This document shows, piece after piece, positions 33,314 through 33,534 of a stretch of DNA of 33,534 nucleotides. The DNA comes from DASVAL01 sp035649575 (GTDB lineage Bacteria; Planctomycetota; UBA1135; UBA2386): positions 1 through 33,534 of the forward strand of contig DASRJH010000283.1 in assembly GCA_035649575.1 (NCBI GenBank). Direction: 5' to 3'. Position 1 is the stretch's first letter; each line of letters starts with the position of its first letter. The position numbers and the translations under genes were made by a program. The notes under the pieces are model-generated. The model did not search any database, was not told the DNA's origin, and was given only the letters and a program-made list of their open reading frames with translations.

Positions 33314-33534
33314 CCACCGCCCCACCCTCCCCCGTGTGCGGAACCCCGTCAAGTCGCACCCTTGATGCCCGCATCTGCAGGCGTGCTTGCCGACGATTCG
33401 CTCACCGAGCACACCGGTGTCCTGCCGCGACCGCTGCCGGTCACCGCGCGCCTCGCGTCATCGCGCCCGCTTCATTCCCACGGCAACTCCCGCTGACTCG
33501 GCGGACCCCGCGCCGGGTTCAGCACCGGCGCCTC

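Overview
The window looks like a chromosomal piece of a planctomycete or close relative. It is GC-rich. It carries a Ser/Thr kinase fused to WD40 repeats, a formylglycine-enzyme-like lipoprotein, a Tat-exported Gfo/Idh/MocA oxidoreductase, many lipoproteins, and a large secreted repeat protein whose C-terminal domain resembles ones I know from that group. Taxonomy is inferred from gene content only. No rRNA, tRNA, CRISPR array or complete mobile element was seen.

Layout. 0-1.3 kb: the start of an exported protein (-), then a membrane protein overlapped by a winged-helix regulator (+). 1.35-4.2 kb (-): an amidohydrolase, a membrane-anchored helical/TPR-like protein, and two tandem small lipoproteins with heavy-metal-associated (HMA/MerP-like) domains. 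4.4-5.4 kb (+): an Rpn-family nuclease. 5.4-9.7 kb (-): Gfo/Idh/MocA oxidoreductase, FGE-like lipoprotein, and a histidine-rich multi-TM protein with TPRs. 9.8-11.7 kb (+): hflK-hflC, followed by a truncated IS1182-type transposase. 12.6-20.2 kb (-): WD40 kinase, a two-domain salicylyl-CoA/2-aminobenzoyl-CoA hydroxylase-type flavoenzyme, Xaa-Pro aminopeptidase and a small acidic lipoprotein. 20.5-22.2 kb (+): M3 peptidase. 22.3-23.8 kb (-): ArnT/PMT-like glycosyltransferase. 24.5-26.8 kb (+): a secreted glycoside-hydrolase-like protein. Then a decayed C-terminal domain, rsmE (-), the 14-repeat secreted protein (+), a frameshifted gene (-), a second amidohydrolase (-), and a truncated ORF at the right edge.

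The main find is at 1379-1965 on the minus strand. Two adjacent lipoprotein genes, overlapping by 3 bases, each contain one in-frame TGA exactly where the first cysteine of the HMA metal-binding CxxC motif should be, giving UxxC (U-G-Q-C and U-A-G-C). The reading frame and protein similarity between the two genes continue past the TGA to a normal stop, which is also TGA. Immediately 3' of each TGA the RNA can fold into a hairpin with the same five-base apical loop (CGUGC, its GU at +19/+20), as expected for bacterial SECIS elements. I read them as a tandem pair of selenocysteine-containing, membrane-anchored, metal-binding or redox lipoproteins. A standard gene caller would cut them at the TGA or miss them. 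The Sec machinery genes (selA, selB, selC, selD) are not in this window, so decoding is inferred.
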